From an uncultured Dehalococcoidia bacterium (GTDB taxonomy: Bacteria > Chloroflexota > Dehalococcoidia > Lucifugimonadales > Lucifugimonadaceae): a stretch of 64,000 nt of DNA. A program made the translations under genes and the position numbers. Positions 42,710 through 52,603 of this stretch are shown here, in pieces. The notes under the pieces are model-generated. The model ran no database searches. It was not told where the DNA came from and saw only the letters and a program-made list of their open reading frames with translations. Location of the stretch: positions 682,001-746,000 of the forward strand of contig OY282385.1 of assembly GCA_958295935.1 (NCBI GenBank), given 5' to 3'. The first letter of the stretch is position 1; each line of letters begins with the position of its first letter.

Positions 42710-43300
42710 ATGGATCCGGATTTGACCCATAGAAGACAGGAAACCCGATCAGGAAGCCCGCAAAATCCCGCGGTTGATCTTGCGGGCTGGCTGCGGTCGG
42801 ACGTCTTCGACCGCCTATTGCGTGACGTACTCGAACCAACGGGGACGCATGTCGAAAATCGAAACGACAAGACGTTTTCCGCACAGGAATCCAGGCCCGC
42901 ATCTGCACCGCCCGTCTCAGTGCGCAGGCGCAGGCTCGCCGGAGTCTACATAATCAGCGTCGCAGCGCGCCTCGCCGACATGCACCCGCAGACTCTACGC
43001 AAGTACGAGCGAGCGGGACTTATCAGGCCTTCCAGGACCGGCGGGGCGTTAAGGCTCTACTCGGAAAGCGACGTTAGGCGCTTGCGTGTCATCCGACGGC
43101 TGGTCGGCGAGCTAGGCCTTAACCTCGCAGGAGTCAGCGTCGTACTCGAGATCGTACGGCGCCTTCAGGATGTCGTGGACGTGCTCGAGGCAAGACAGGA
43201 CACGATTGGAGCTCGAACCACCAACGCCGCCGTGCAAGAGTTGCGGAGTATCCTCAACTTCCTGGGCACGGGGGACGGTCGGGCAACTGGACTGAAATAG
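42710..43300 (+). CDS. hspR: MerR-family heat-shock repressor HspR
   Basis: A 196-residue regulator. Residues 78-130, VYIISVAARLADMHPQTLRKYERAGLIRPSRTGGALRLYSESDVRRLRVI, match the HspR winged helix-turn-helix. The following LGLNLAGVSVVLEI is also HspR-specific. HspR represses dnaK operons at HAIR sites and uses DnaK as co-repressor. An N-terminal extension of about 75 residues (LAGWLRSDVFDRLLRDVLEP amphipathic, then basic) is longer than in actinobacterial HspR. It is the first gene of the operon, followed by grpE 8 bases on, which suits autoregulation. Confidence 0.9.
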   Translation: MDPDLTHRRQETRSGSPQNPAVDLAGWLRSDVFDRLLRDVLEPTGTHVENRNDKTFSAQESRPASAPPVSVRRRRLAGVYIISVAARLADMHPQTLRKYERAGLIRPSRTGGALRLYSESDVRRLRVIRRLVGELGLNLAGVSVVLEIVRRLQDVVDVLEARQDTIGARTTNAAVQELRSILNFLGTGDGRATGLK

Positions 43301-43308
43301 GCGGCAAA

Positions 43309-43890
43309 GTGGTCAACAGCGACGAAATGCAAGACAAACCTGACCGAGATGGCGATGAGCTCTCCCCGCCCCACGCGGTTCCCGACGAGAACGCAGAGCA
43401 AGCCGAGATAGCAGCGCGTGAAGAATTTGAGGAGGCCGTTCGTGAAAGAGAGCAGTTCAAGAGACTCGCTCAACGCACACAGGCGGACCTCGCCAATTAC
43501 CGAAAACGCGTCGCCGAGGAGCGAGCCGAGGCTGAGGAACGAGCGATTAGACGTTTCGCGGCCAGGATAATCGAGGTTGTGGATCAATTCGACGCCGCAA
43601 TGTCGAAAGACGCCGCGAAAGGCGTTGCAGACAATTGGCTGAAGGGAGTGGATGCGATAAAGCGCAACTTCAACGCCGCGCTTGCTTCGCAGGGGTTCGA
43701 ACGCTACGACGCCGACGGCAAGCAGTTCGACCCCAGATTGCACGAGGCCCTTATCAGCACCCCGACCCAAGACCACGAACCAAACCGGGTCATCAGGGTC
43801 TTGAGGCCAGGCTACAAGCACAACGGAGAGGTCGTAAGACCGGCGCTTGTGGAGGTCGCAGCGCCGGACGAACGGTCCGAAGAAACTTGA
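43309..43890 (+). CDS. grpE: nucleotide exchange factor GrpE
   Basis: A 193-residue DnaK co-chaperone that releases ADP from DnaK. Acidic N-terminus, long coiled coil (about 30-85), then FAARIIEVVDQFDAAMS, GVDAIKRNFNAALASQGFERYDADGKQFDPRLHEALIS and the beta-wing VIRVLRPGYKHNGEVVRPALVEV, all GrpE signatures. Starts with GTG 43309, with ATG 43327 as alternative. Lies between hspR and dnaK. Confidence 0.94.
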   Translation: MVNSDEMQDKPDRDGDELSPPHAVPDENAEQAEIAAREEFEEAVREREQFKRLAQRTQADLANYRKRVAEERAEAEERAIRRFAARIIEVVDQFDAAMSKDAAKGVADNWLKGVDAIKRNFNAALASQGFERYDADGKQFDPRLHEALISTPTQDHEPNRVIRVLRPGYKHNGEVVRPALVEVAAPDERSEET

Positions 43891-43962
43891 TCGACGCGTA
43901 AATCTGGATACAAGGCCGCAACGGCCCGCTGCACCCAGAGCGAAGGGGAGAATTCACAAGAG

Positions 43963-45873
43963 ATGGCGAAAGTAATAGGAATCGACTTGGGCACCACCAA
44001 CTCCGCGATGGCGGTCATGGAGGCCGGGGAGCCGCGCATCCTGGAAAACAAGCAAGGCCGGCGAACCACCCCGAGCGTCGTGGGGGTCAACCCCAAGACC
44101 AATGAACGATTCGTGGGTGAACTCGCAAGACGCCAGGCGATCACCAACTCAAGCAACACCGTTTACTCGACCAAACGATTTATTGGGCGAAGATTTAACG
44201 ACCCATCCGTGCAGGACGACATCAAGCAAGTGTCCTTCAAAGTAAGCGCCTACGATGGCAACGACATAGGCATCGAACTTTCCGGCGAAAAACACAAACC
44301 CCCCGAGATATCGGCAATGGTTCTGAGGAAACTCAAGGACGACGCCGAGGACAAATTGGGCGATGAGGTCAAGCAGGCAGTGATAACCGTGCCCGCCTAC
44401 TTCAACGACGGACAGCGCGAAGCCACCAAGATCGCCGGACAAATCGCCGGCCTGGAAGTGCTACGAATCATCAACGAACCCACCGCCGCGGCTTTGGCTT
44501 ACGACCTGAACAAGCATAGCGACCGCACAATCGCAGTGTACGACCTGGGGGGCGGAACTTTCGACATCACTATTCTCGAGCTCGACCTCGACCCTGACCT
44601 CGACCAAGTCCTCTTCCAAGTCAAGTCGACCAATGGAGACACGCACCTGGGAGGGGACGACTTCGACCTGCGGATAGTCGATTTTCTGGCAGACGAATTC
44701 AAGAACCAGAACCTGATCGACCTACGCAAAGACCCCGCAGCACACCAGAGGCTGCGCATGGAGGCGGAGAGGGCAAAGATAGAGTTGTCCTCCGTGGCCC
44801 AGACCGAAATAAACCTCCCGTTCATTACCGCGGACGCCAACGGCCCCATGCACCTGCAGATGAGCCTTACAAGAGCCAAGCTGGAGGAACTGACCTCAGC
44901 CCTCATAGAGAAGACTGTCGTACCGTGCAAACAGGCAATTGAGGACGCAGGCGTCAAACTTGGCGACATAGACGACGTGGTCCTCGTGGGAGGCATGACC
45001 CGAATGCCCGCGGTGGTTGAAAAAGTGAAAGCCCTGTTCGGCAAGGAGCCCAACATCACCATCAACCCCGACGAGGTGGTCGCCATGGGCGCGGCTATTC
45101 AGGCCGGCGTGCTCCAGGGAGAGGTGAAGGACGTACTCCTGCTCGACGTGACGCCCCTGACCCTGGGTATAGAGACTGTGGGTGGAATTCGGACTGCGCT
45201 CGTAGAGCGCAACACCACCATACCCACCTCCAAGACAGAGACATGTACCACCGCAGCCGACAACCAGAGCAGCGTCGAAATACGCGTGGAGCAGGGCGAG
45301 CGGGATATGGCGAAAGACAACGTGACCATCGGGAGTTTCACGTTGGACGGAATACTGCCCGCCCCCCGAGGGGTGCCGCAAATCGACGTCACCTTCGACA
45401 TCGACGCCGACGGCATCCTTACTGTATCCGCCCGCGACAAGGCGACCAACAAAGAGCAGCACATCACCATCACCGGCCGCTCAGGCATGGACCAGACAGA
45501 GGTCCAGCGGCTGATACAAGAGGCTGAACGGCACTCGGAAGAAGACCGCATGCGGCGCGAGGAGGCCGAGACGCGAAACGGGGCCGAGAGCGCTGCTTAC
45601 CAAGCCGAGAAGATGGTCAGGGACAACGAGGACAAGATACCGGAGGAACTGAAGGGAGAGATCTACGGAAAGGTCAAGGCAGTTCGCGATTTACTTGCCG
45701 ACGAGAACGCCGATACAAGCGCCATAGCCGCAGCCGTAAACGAATTGCAGACGTCGATACAGAAAGTCGGACAGGCCGTGTACGGCTCCGGGGAGCAGCC
45801 GGGAGCCCAAGGCGGTAACGGGGACGGCAGTGACGGAGATGACACGGTAGACGGCAAGTTCAGAGAGGTCTGA
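43963..45873 (+). CDS. dnaK: chaperone DnaK (Hsp70)
   Basis: A 636-residue Hsp70. ATPase domain: [18 protein letters not shown], phosphate loop [34 protein letters not shown]; linker [19 protein letters not shown]; substrate-binding domain [30 protein letters not shown]; helical lid and a Gly/Asp-rich tail ending KFREV. The ATPase domain has the extra loop of bacterial DnaK. No dnaJ follows: the next gene is on the opposite strand. GGGGAG lies upstream of the ATG. Confidence 0.97.
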   Translation: MAKVIGIDLGTTNSAMAVMEAGEPRILENKQGRRTTPSVVGVNPKTNERFVGELARRQAITNSSNTVYSTKRFIGRRFNDPSVQDDIKQVSFKVSAYDGNDIGIELSGEKHKPPEISAMVLRKLKDDAEDKLGDEVKQAVITVPAYFNDGQREATKIAGQIAGLEVLRIINEPTAAALAYDLNKHSDRTIAVYDLGGGTFDITILELDLDPDLDQVLFQVKSTNGDTHLGGDDFDLRIVDFLADEFKNQNLIDLRKDPAAHQRLRMEAERAKIELSSVAQTEINLPFITADANGPMHLQMSLTRAKLEELTSALIEKTVVPCKQAIEDAGVKLGDIDDVVLVGGMTRMPAVVEKVKALFGKEPNITINPDEVVAMGAAIQAGVLQGEVKDVLLLDVTPLTLGIETVGGIRTALVERNTTIPTSKTETCTTAADNQSSVEIRVEQGERDMAKDNVTIGSFTLDGILPAPRGVPQIDVTFDIDADGILTVSARDKATNKEQHITITGRSGMDQTEVQRLIQEAERHSEEDRMRREEAETRNGAESAAYQAEKMVRDNEDKIPEELKGEIYGKVKAVRDLLADENADTSAIAAAVNELQTSIQKVGQAVYGSGEQPGAQGGNGDGSDGDDTVDGKFREV

Positions 45874-45875
45874 AC

Positions 45876-45903
45876 CCTTCAGATCGAACAGAAGGCCTTT
45901 TCA
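45876..45903 (+). terminator. weak terminator after dnaK
   Basis: CCTTC and GAAGG pair over a 10-base loop, followed by CCTTTT, three bases past the dnaK stop and between convergent genes. Only five base pairs, so efficiency is doubtful. Confidence 0.35.
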
Positions 45904-46719
45904 CCCCACTACGCGCGGACCGCCGGGGTATGAGCCGCCGGCGTTCATAGCAAGGTTGCCGCCATCCATCGGCAGAATCGCCCCGCTGACGAACGAAGAG
46001 GCGTCCGACGCCAGGAAGACGGCCGCTCCCTTGATCTCCTCAGGTCGCCCGAACCTGCCCATCGGTATTCCGCCCAAGAATACCTCCCGGAGTTCGGGCC
46101 TGTCGGCCATTCGAGCCCTGAGGCCCGCGTTCAGCACCTGCGCCGGCAGGATGGCGTTAACGCGAATCCCCCTTCCCGCCCACTCGGTACTCAGTTCACG
46201 CGTCATCTGTATCACCGCGGCCATCGCCATCCCGTAAGGCGCGTGGCCGCGGCCCAGTGAGTTCCAACCGCCTATCGAGCCGACGTTTATGATGCTGCCC
46301 TTGCCGGCGACGAGCATCCTCCTGCCCGCCTCCCGGCACGCCGTGAAACGGCCAAACACCAGGTTCTTCGCGACCTGCTGGACCACTGAAACATCGAGGT
46401 CTTCGGGAGGCCCCATCACGCCTTCCCCCGCAACATTTCCAAGTACGTCTATACGGCCAAACTCGTCGTCCAGCCTCGAGAACATCGCCTCGACCTGCTC
46501 CGATTCTGAAACGTCGCACGAAACGGGTACCGCTCGACGACCCATCGAGCGAATATATGCAGAGGTCTCCTCGGCGCCGGGCAGGTCGATATCGGCAAGC
46601 ATCACGTCAGCCCCTGCCTCGGCCAGACCAATAGCCATCTGCCTCCCCATGCCGCTCGCCGCGCCGGATACCAAGGCCACCCGACCAGCAAGATCGAATA
46701 GGTTGAGAGCGGAGGACAT
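45901..46719 (-). CDS. short-chain dehydrogenase/reductase-like protein lacking the catalytic Lys
   Basis: A 272-residue classical SDR fold. NAD(P) motif SGAASGMGRQMAI, then DVSESEQV, NVAGEG and the Ser of INVGSIGGW. The catalytic YxxxK is Y162-G-M-A-M166: Met (ATG at 46222-46224) replaces the lysine, so the normal proton-relay is broken. The C-terminal VSGAILPMDGG is typical. It begins ten bases after the carB stop and is probably the last gene of the pyr transcript, though no role in pyrimidine synthesis is known. May be catalytically weak, regulatory or a recent loss-of-function. Confidence 0.88.
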   Translation of the reverse strand: MSSALNLFDLAGRVALVSGAASGMGRQMAIGLAEAGADVMLADIDLPGAEETSAYIRSMGRRAVPVSCDVSESEQVEAMFSRLDDEFGRIDVLGNVAGEGVMGPPEDLDVSVVQQVAKNLVFGRFTACREAGRRMLVAGKGSIINVGSIGGWNSLGRGHAPYGMAMAAVIQMTRELSTEWAGRGIRVNAILPAQVLNAGLRARMADRPELREVFLGGIPMGRFGRPEEIKGAAVFLASDASSFVSGAILPMDGGNLAMNAGGSYPGGPRVVG

Positions 46720-46729
46720 TCCCGGATCC

Positions 46730-49700
46730 CTACGACGTTGAACCCGCGGTACCGCTGTCCAGGTACTCGTCCATGCGCATCACGTTGTAGGCGTGTACGC
46801 CGTCCTGCGCCGATTCCACCGCGCAACGCGCCGTATCGAGAGACGTGAAGCATGGTATGCGGCGTTCCGCAGCCGCCCGTCGAATGTGGAAGCCGTCCTG
46901 GAGCGTCTGCCTATCTCCCGTGACGGTGTTCACCACGGCCGATACGGTACCGTCCTCGATCACGTCCAGCACGGTAGGGTGGTTTCCGGACAGGCGCCGG
47001 TCCACTTCAGTGACGTCGAATCCCAGGGCGCGGACCATGGCAGCCGTGCCAGCGGTCGCGTACATGCTGTGACCGGACCGGCCCAACTCTCGTACCAGCG
47101 GTATCGAGTCTGCCTTGTCCCTGTCCGACACGCTGAGCAGCACACTGGCGTCGGGCAGCACGTAGAGGCCGGACGCCATTAGCGCTTTGACTACTGCACC
47201 ACGATAAGTACGGTCTATACCCATCACCTCGCCTGTGGACTTCATTTCCGGCCCCAGGAAAGTATCGACCCCCGCCAGCTTGGACATAGAAAATACCGGC
47301 GCCTTTACGGCCACGAGGTCGCGCATGGGGGCAAGTCCAGGCTCGTACCCCTGGCTGCGAATCGAGCGGCCGCGCATTGCCTCGACCGCCAGTTTCACCA
47401 TTGGCACACGCGTCACCTTGGAGATGAACGGAATCGTGCGGCTGGAGCGCGGGTTCACCTCCAGCACGTACACCCGACCGGCCGCGCCGACGCCCCCCGC
47501 CGCGCGCGTTCGTCGTCCTGAGTCGAGACTTCTGTAAGACCCGCCGCCAGTGATGACGAACTGTATGTTCATCAGCCCCCGCACACCCAGGGCCCTGCCG
47601 ATGCGCCCAGTGTAATCGACAAGCGTATCCACCTCCTCCTCAGTAAGCGACAGGGCAGGATACACCGCCATCGAGTCTCCGCTGTGCACGCCGGCCCGCT
47701 CGATGTGCTGCATGATGCCCGGTATGAGCGCCTCCTCGCCATCGCATACCGCGTCCACCTCCACCTCCACTCCCTCTAGATAGCGGTCTACGAGAATCGC
47801 CCGGCGGTGGGATGCCCCCATGGCGCGCTCGAAGTAGCGCACCAGTTCCGAGGGGTTCTGCACGACCTCCATCGCCCGGCCGCCAAGCACGTAACTCGGG
47901 CGCACCAGTACCGGGTAGCCAACGTTGCCTGCCACCTGCAGAGCCTGTTCCGCAGTGCGGGCCGTGCCTCCGGGCGGCTGAGGGATGCCGTGTCGCGCCG
48001 CCAGTTCCTCGAAGCGTCCGCGGTCGGTCGCCATGTCAATCGCAGAGGCTGAAGAACCCATGATCGGCAACCCGGCGATGTCCAGGGACTGCGACAGGTT
48101 GATCGCCGTCTGTCCGCCGAACTGAACCATAGCCGCCGCCCCGCCGCCGTCCGCTTGGCCGTTTTCGTTCTCGATGATGTCACGAACGCTCTCCTCGTCG
48201 AGTGGCTCGAAATACAGCCTGTCCGAGGTGTCAAAGTCCGTAGATACAGTCTCCGGGTTCGAGTTGACCATCACGCTCCGCACCCCGGCAGATTGGAGCG
48301 CCCATGCAGCGTGCACGGAGCAGTAGTCGAACTCTATGCCCTGCCCTATCCGTATCGGGCCTGAACCCAACACGACTGCGGTTTCAGACTCGACGGGCAA
48401 CGCTTCATTCTCTTCCTCGTAGGTACTGTAGTAGTACGGCGTAATCGCCTCGAACTCCCCAGCGCAGGTATCTACCATCTTGAACACGGGCTTGATGCCG
48501 AGCTCGCGGCGCATCTCGCGCAGCTGCTCCGGCAGCAGGTCGGAGAGTGTGGCGATCTGTACGTCCGAAAAGCCCATGCGCTTGGCGTACCGGAGCAATC
48601 TCTCCGAGAGTGGTTCCGACAACAATCTGCGCTCTGTATCAACGATGCGGCCAATAGCTCTCGTGAACCATGGATCGATACCCGTACGCCTCGATAACTC
48701 CAGTGGGGAGGTTTGCCGTCTGATCGCGGCAGCCAGACGCCAAATACGATCGTCATCCGCCGTCAGTTCGATGTGGGATTTTCCGGCCCAACTAGAGTCC
48801 TCCCATAGAAGAGAGCCCCTGTTGTTTTCAAGTGAGCGCACAGCCTTCTGCAGAGCCGCCTCGAACGTCCTGTCTATCGCCATCACTTCGCCCGTCGCTT
48901 TCATCTGGGTGCCCAGCTTGCGGTCTCCGGAAGCGAACTTGTCGAATGGCCAACGGGGGATCTTGACCACACAGTAGTCGAGCGCAGGCTCGAACGCAGC
49001 AGTTGTTTGACTAGTCACCGCGTTGGATATCTGGTCTAGCGTCTGACCCAATGCGATCCGGGCGGCAACTCGCGCAATCGGATAGCCCGTCGCCTTGCTG
49101 GCTAGCGCCGAGCTGCGGCTGACCCGGGGATTCACCTCGATCACGTAGTACGTCGGCTGGTCATCCGATACCGGCGGAAGGGCGCTAGCCACTTCGGTAC
49201 TTGGTAGATAAGCAAACTGTACGTTGCAGCCGCCTTCGATGCCGAGTCCGCTAATGATGTTCAGCGCGGCCGTACGGAGTCGCTGGTAGTCCTTGTCGGA
49301 AAGTGTCTGGCTGGGGGCCACCACGATCGAGTCGCCCGTGTGAACGCCCATCGGGTCCATGTTCTCCATGTTGCAGATGGTGATCACGTTTCCCAAACTG
49401 TCCCGCATCACCTCGTACTCGACCTCTTTCCATCCGAGCAGCGACTTCTCAACGAGCACTTGCCCTACGAGAGACGCAGCTATACCGCCCGCAGCAATGT
49501 CACGCAGTTCATCTTCATCGTGCGCCACTCCGCCGCCGGTACCGCCAAGTGTGTAAGCCGGGCGCACTACCGCGGGATAGTCAACCTTGACTGCTGCCTC
49601 AAGCGCCTCCTCTACGGATTGGACAGCCTCACTGGGCGGTACGGGTTCCCCTATCTCTGACAGCAATGCCCGGAACAGGTCGCGGTCCTCGGCGGTTCGT

Positions 49701-50059
49701 ATCGACTTGATGGGAGTGCCAAGTACCCGGACGTTGAACCGTTCCAGCACACCCGCCTCGTCCAACTCCACGGCCAAGTTCAGCCCGGTCTGTCCTCCAA
49801 GAGTCGGAAGTATTCCGTCTGGCCGCTCACGCTCGATGATCCGCTCCAGCACCGGCGCTGTGAGAGGCTCGATATAAACGCGGTCGGCCACGTCCTCGTC
49901 GGTCATGATGGTCGCCGGATTGGAATTGACCAGCACGACTTCCACACCCTCTTCGCGCAGCGCTTTACACGCCTGCGTGCCCGCGTAGTCGAACTCGGCT
50001 GCCTGCCCGATAACGATAGGCCCGGAGCCGATTACCAGCACCCTTGAGCAAGGTTTCAA
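46730..50059 (-). CDS. carB: carbamoyl-phosphate synthase large subunit
   Basis: A 1,109-residue synthetase making carbamoyl phosphate from bicarbonate, ammonia and two ATP. Two homologous ATP-grasp halves: [32 protein letters not shown] and [22 protein letters not shown] in the first; [28 protein letters not shown] and [19 protein letters not shown] in the second. A C-terminal MGS-like allosteric domain includes [15 protein letters not shown]. Its TTG start overlaps the carA stop (TTGA). About 35 residues longer than E. coli CarB, with a Gly/Arg-rich insert ([22 protein letters not shown]) inside the second ATP-grasp. Confidence 0.97.
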   Translation of the reverse strand: MKPCSRVLVIGSGPIVIGQAAEFDYAGTQACKALREEGVEVVLVNSNPATIMTDEDVADRVYIEPLTAPVLERIIERERPDGILPTLGGQTGLNLAVELDEAGVLERFNVRVLGTPIKSIRTAEDRDLFRALLSEIGEPVPPSEAVQSVEEALEAAVKVDYPAVVRPAYTLGGTGGGVAHDEDELRDIAAGGIAASLVGQVLVEKSLLGWKEVEYEVMRDSLGNVITICNMENMDPMGVHTGDSIVVAPSQTLSDKDYQRLRTAALNIISGLGIEGGCNVQFAYLPSTEVASALPPVSDDQPTYYVIEVNPRVSRSSALASKATGYPIARVAARIALGQTLDQISNAVTSQTTAAFEPALDYCVVKIPRWPFDKFASGDRKLGTQMKATGEVMAIDRTFEAALQKAVRSLENNRGSLLWEDSSWAGKSHIELTADDDRIWRLAAAIRRQTSPLELSRRTGIDPWFTRAIGRIVDTERRLLSEPLSERLLRYAKRMGFSDVQIATLSDLLPEQLREMRRELGIKPVFKMVDTCAGEFEAITPYYYSTYEEENEALPVESETAVVLGSGPIRIGQGIEFDYCSVHAAWALQSAGVRSVMVNSNPETVSTDFDTSDRLYFEPLDEESVRDIIENENGQADGGGAAAMVQFGGQTAINLSQSLDIAGLPIMGSSASAIDMATDRGRFEELAARHGIPQPPGGTARTAEQALQVAGNVGYPVLVRPSYVLGGRAMEVVQNPSELVRYFERAMGASHRRAILVDRYLEGVEVEVDAVCDGEEALIPGIMQHIERAGVHSGDSMAVYPALSLTEEEVDTLVDYTGRIGRALGVRGLMNIQFVITGGGSYRSLDSGRRTRAAGGVGAAGRVYVLEVNPRSSRTIPFISKVTRVPMVKLAVEAMRGRSIRSQGYEPGLAPMRDLVAVKAPVFSMSKLAGVDTFLGPEMKSTGEVMGIDRTYRGAVVKALMASGLYVLPDASVLLSVSDRDKADSIPLVRELGRSGHSMYATAGTAAMVRALGFDVTEVDRRLSGNHPTVLDVIEDGTVSAVVNTVTGDRQTLQDGFHIRRAAAERRIPCFTSLDTARCAVESAQDGVHAYNVMRMDEYLDSGTAGSTS

Positions 50060-51219
50060 GGTCTTGCCTCGGTCTCGGCGCCGAATGAGTCGACGTCCAA
50101 CGTCTTCAGAAAGCGGTCGAACAAGTACTCCGAATCGTGTGGGCCTGGAGAAGCTTCCGAGTGATATTGGATTGTCATTACCGGCAGGCGCTTATGGCTC
50201 AGGCCCTCCACCGTGCCATCGTTGAGGTTGACGTGAGATACGGCTACCTCAGGAGACAACCCCGCAGGATCGACGGCATAACCATGGTTTTGGGCAGTTA
50301 CGTACACCTTGCCGGTTTCAGTGTCCCGGACGGGCTGGTTTCCGCCCCGGTGCCCAAACTTCAGTTTGAAGATGGACGCGCCCAACACTCTGGCGATTAT
50401 CTGATGCCCCAGACAGATGCCCATCAATGGCCGGCCTGTGCCGAGCAGTTCTTCCGTAGTTCTGGTCGCCGCGTCGAGTAATCGAGGGTCGCCGGGTCCA
50501 GGTGATAGGACTACGCCGTCCGGATCGTAGGACAGGACGTGGTCCGCCGAGGCGTCACTGGGTATCACGACAATGTCGCAGCCTCGGCGATAAAGGCAGC
50601 GCAGTATGTTGAACTTCACGCCGTAATCAGTCACCACTATGCGAGGCCGCCGCGGCAAGTGAGACGGATTCTCCGTATTCCGGGCAGAATGGCCTACGAC
50701 ATCGCCCCACTCGTAAGTCTGGGGCGTACTCACTTCCCCTACCACGTCAACTTCACCGTAGCGCGGAGACGCACGCAGCACGCCCAGCGCGGAGGCCCTG
50801 TCCTCTCGCGGCGTGACTATCCCCATCATCACGCCGCGCAAACGGAGCTTGCGGGCGATGGCCCTCGTATCCACCCCGGCTACGCCCGGCACTCCGTTCG
50901 CTTGCAAGTAATCATGCACTGTGCCGGTGGAGGATGGATGGCTCGGCTCGTCACAGTCCTGGCGCACCACGAAGCCGCTCACCTGTATCCGCTTGGATTC
51001 TGCGTCCTCAAGATTCACCCCGTAGTTGCCGATAAGTGGATAGGTCGGTACCAGGATCTGCCCGCCGTAAGAAGGGTCGGTCAGCATCTCCTGATAGCCG
51101 GTCATAGAAGTGTTGAAGACCACTTCCCCCACCGACTCCGCCTCGGCGCCGAGACGGACACCCTCATAGGACGAGCCGTCCTCCAGAACAAGGCTCATCG
51201 AGCCGCGGATATCGTTCAC
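50056..51219 (-). CDS. carA: carbamoyl-phosphate synthase small subunit
   Basis: About 387 residues; glutaminase subunit that feeds ammonia to CarB. N-terminal domain [45 protein letters not shown]-terminal class I amidotransferase with nucleophile Cys in [10 protein letters not shown] and a triad His/Glu near [15 protein letters not shown] 51219 was chosen because it overlaps the pyrC stop as GTGA and has CAGGG upstream; ATG 51198 is the next option. The frame runs open to 51585, but there it only shadows pyrC. The overlap on both sides points to translational coupling. Confidence 0.95.
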   Translation of the reverse strand: MNDIRGSMSLVLEDGSSYEGVRLGAEAESVGEVVFNTSMTGYQEMLTDPSYGGQILVPTYPLIGNYGVNLEDAESKRIQVSGFVVRQDCDEPSHPSSTGTVHDYLQANGVPGVAGVDTRAIARKLRLRGVMMGIVTPREDRASALGVLRASPRYGEVDVVGEVSTPQTYEWGDVVGHSARNTENPSHLPRRPRIVVTDYGVKFNILRCLYRRGCDIVVIPSDASADHVLSYDPDGVVLSPGPGDPRLLDAATRTTEELLGTGRPLMGICLGHQIIARVLGASIFKLKFGHRGGNQPVRDTETGKVYVTAQNHGYAVDPAGLSPEVAVSHVNLNDGTVEGLSHKRLPVMTIQYHSEASPGPHDSEYLFDRFLKTLDVDSFGAETEARP

Positions 51220-52583
51220 GATAGCGCCCTGCAAGCCTGCGGACTCTTCAGTTCCCGGCGCACGTCGTGAACGATCCGCCCGTTGAGCAAGGTCGCAGCC
51301 ACCCGCCCCCGAAGCCTCACGCCGGCAAGAGGTGTGTTTCGGGAGAGTGAAGCGAAGTGAAGGGGATCTACCACCCATTCGGCGTTTGGATCTAGCAGCG
51401 TCAAGTCGGCAGGCCATCCTCGGCGCAGCGATCCCAATTCCCGTCTGAGGACCCTCGCCGGCGCGGCTGTTAGACGCTCGACCAGCAATGGCAAAGAGAT
51501 CAGCCCGTCTTGCACCAGAGAGCAGAGAGAACCGAACGCCGTCTCCAGATTGTTTATCCCGTTCGCCGCATCCTCGTAACGGCACGCCTTATCGGCGCTT
51601 GCGTGAGGAGCGTGGTCCGTTGCTATCACGTCGATCACGCCATCGCGCAAAGCTTCAACGACCGCCATACGGTCGGCTTCGCTTCGCAGCGGCGGGTTCA
51701 CGCGAGTGTTCGTGTCGTAGACGGCGCGCTGGCCTGGCTCAGGTACCTTTCCGTGCAAGCCGTACACCCAGGTATCGGTGAGGGTGAGATGGTGAGGGGT
51801 AACCTCGGCCGTCACGTCCAGACCATCGTCTTTAGCCCTTCCGACGTGTTCAACGGATTCCCGCGCCGACAAGTGGGGCGCGTGCAGCCTGGCTCCGGTT
51901 TTACGGGCAAGATATACGTCGCGGGCGATCATCTTGGACTCCGCATCCCTTGACACGCCCTGCAGGCCCAACCGAGTGGCCACAGGTCCCTGATTCATCA
52001 CGGCTCCGCGAACCATGGAACGAGTCTCGGCGTGGTTGATGATAGGCAGGCCAAGCCCACCCGCCCGCTCCAGAGCCTGCTGCATGAGGCCATCGTCAGA
52101 CACCGGGTCGCCGTCGTCGCTAAAGCCGATGCATCCCGCCTCCGCCAATTCCTCCATGGGAGCGAGCGAACGGCCCCTCCGCCCGACGGTGACGGCTCCA
52201 ATGGGGAGCACTCTTGCCGAGGCCGATTGAGAACGTCGGAGAACGTCGAGGACTGTTTCCCCGGTGTCCATGGCAGGCTCTGTGTTGGGCATGGCGCAGA
52301 TCGTCGTAAATCCCCCCCGCGCCGCCGCGCGAGTGCCGCTGGCAATCGTCTCCTTGTGCTCCTCGCCCGGATCGCGCAGGTGAGTATGGAGATCTATGAA
52401 CCCTGGACAAACCACAAGGCCAGTCGCATCGAGGATTCTGTATCCCTCCGGAAATTTGGAAAGAGGCGAGGGAGTTACCTCAACAACTCGACCGCGCTCC
52501 ATGAGCACGTCGGCAAGCCGGTCAACGCCCTGTGCGGGATCGATGACACGCCCTCCGGAGATGACCACTCGCTGCGAATTCAT
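51216..52583 (-). CDS. pyrC: dihydroorotase
   Basis: A class I zinc amidohydrolase of about 455 residues that closes carbamoyl-aspartate to dihydroorotate. Metal motifs: GFIDLHTHLRDPGEEHKETIASG, INHAETRSMV, ApH-like LHAPHLSARESV, and VIATDHAPHASADKA with the catalytic Asp. ATG 52583 (MNSQRVVISGG) fits the family; GTG 52598 is an alternative. Gene lies 20 bases after pyrB and overlaps carA by four. Confidence 0.96.
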   Translation of the reverse strand: MNSQRVVISGGRVIDPAQGVDRLADVLMERGRVVEVTPSPLSKFPEGYRILDATGLVVCPGFIDLHTHLRDPGEEHKETIASGTRAAARGGFTTICAMPNTEPAMDTGETVLDVLRRSQSASARVLPIGAVTVGRRGRSLAPMEELAEAGCIGFSDDGDPVSDDGLMQQALERAGGLGLPIINHAETRSMVRGAVMNQGPVATRLGLQGVSRDAESKMIARDVYLARKTGARLHAPHLSARESVEHVGRAKDDGLDVTAEVTPHHLTLTDTWVYGLHGKVPEPGQRAVYDTNTRVNPPLRSEADRMAVVEALRDGVIDVIATDHAPHASADKACRYEDAANGINNLETAFGSLCSLVQDGLISLPLLVERLTAAPARVLRRELGSLRRGWPADLTLLDPNAEWVVDPLHFASLSRNTPLAGVRLRGRVAATLLNGRIVHDVRRELKSPQACRALS

Positions 52584-52603
52584 ACTCGATAAAACCACAC
52601 GCG

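Noticed and set aside
51220-51585. N-terminal extension of carA
   Set aside because: The extra 122 codons are antisense-like, Arg-rich, overlap pyrC in another frame, and no CarA has them; GTG 51219 is well supported.
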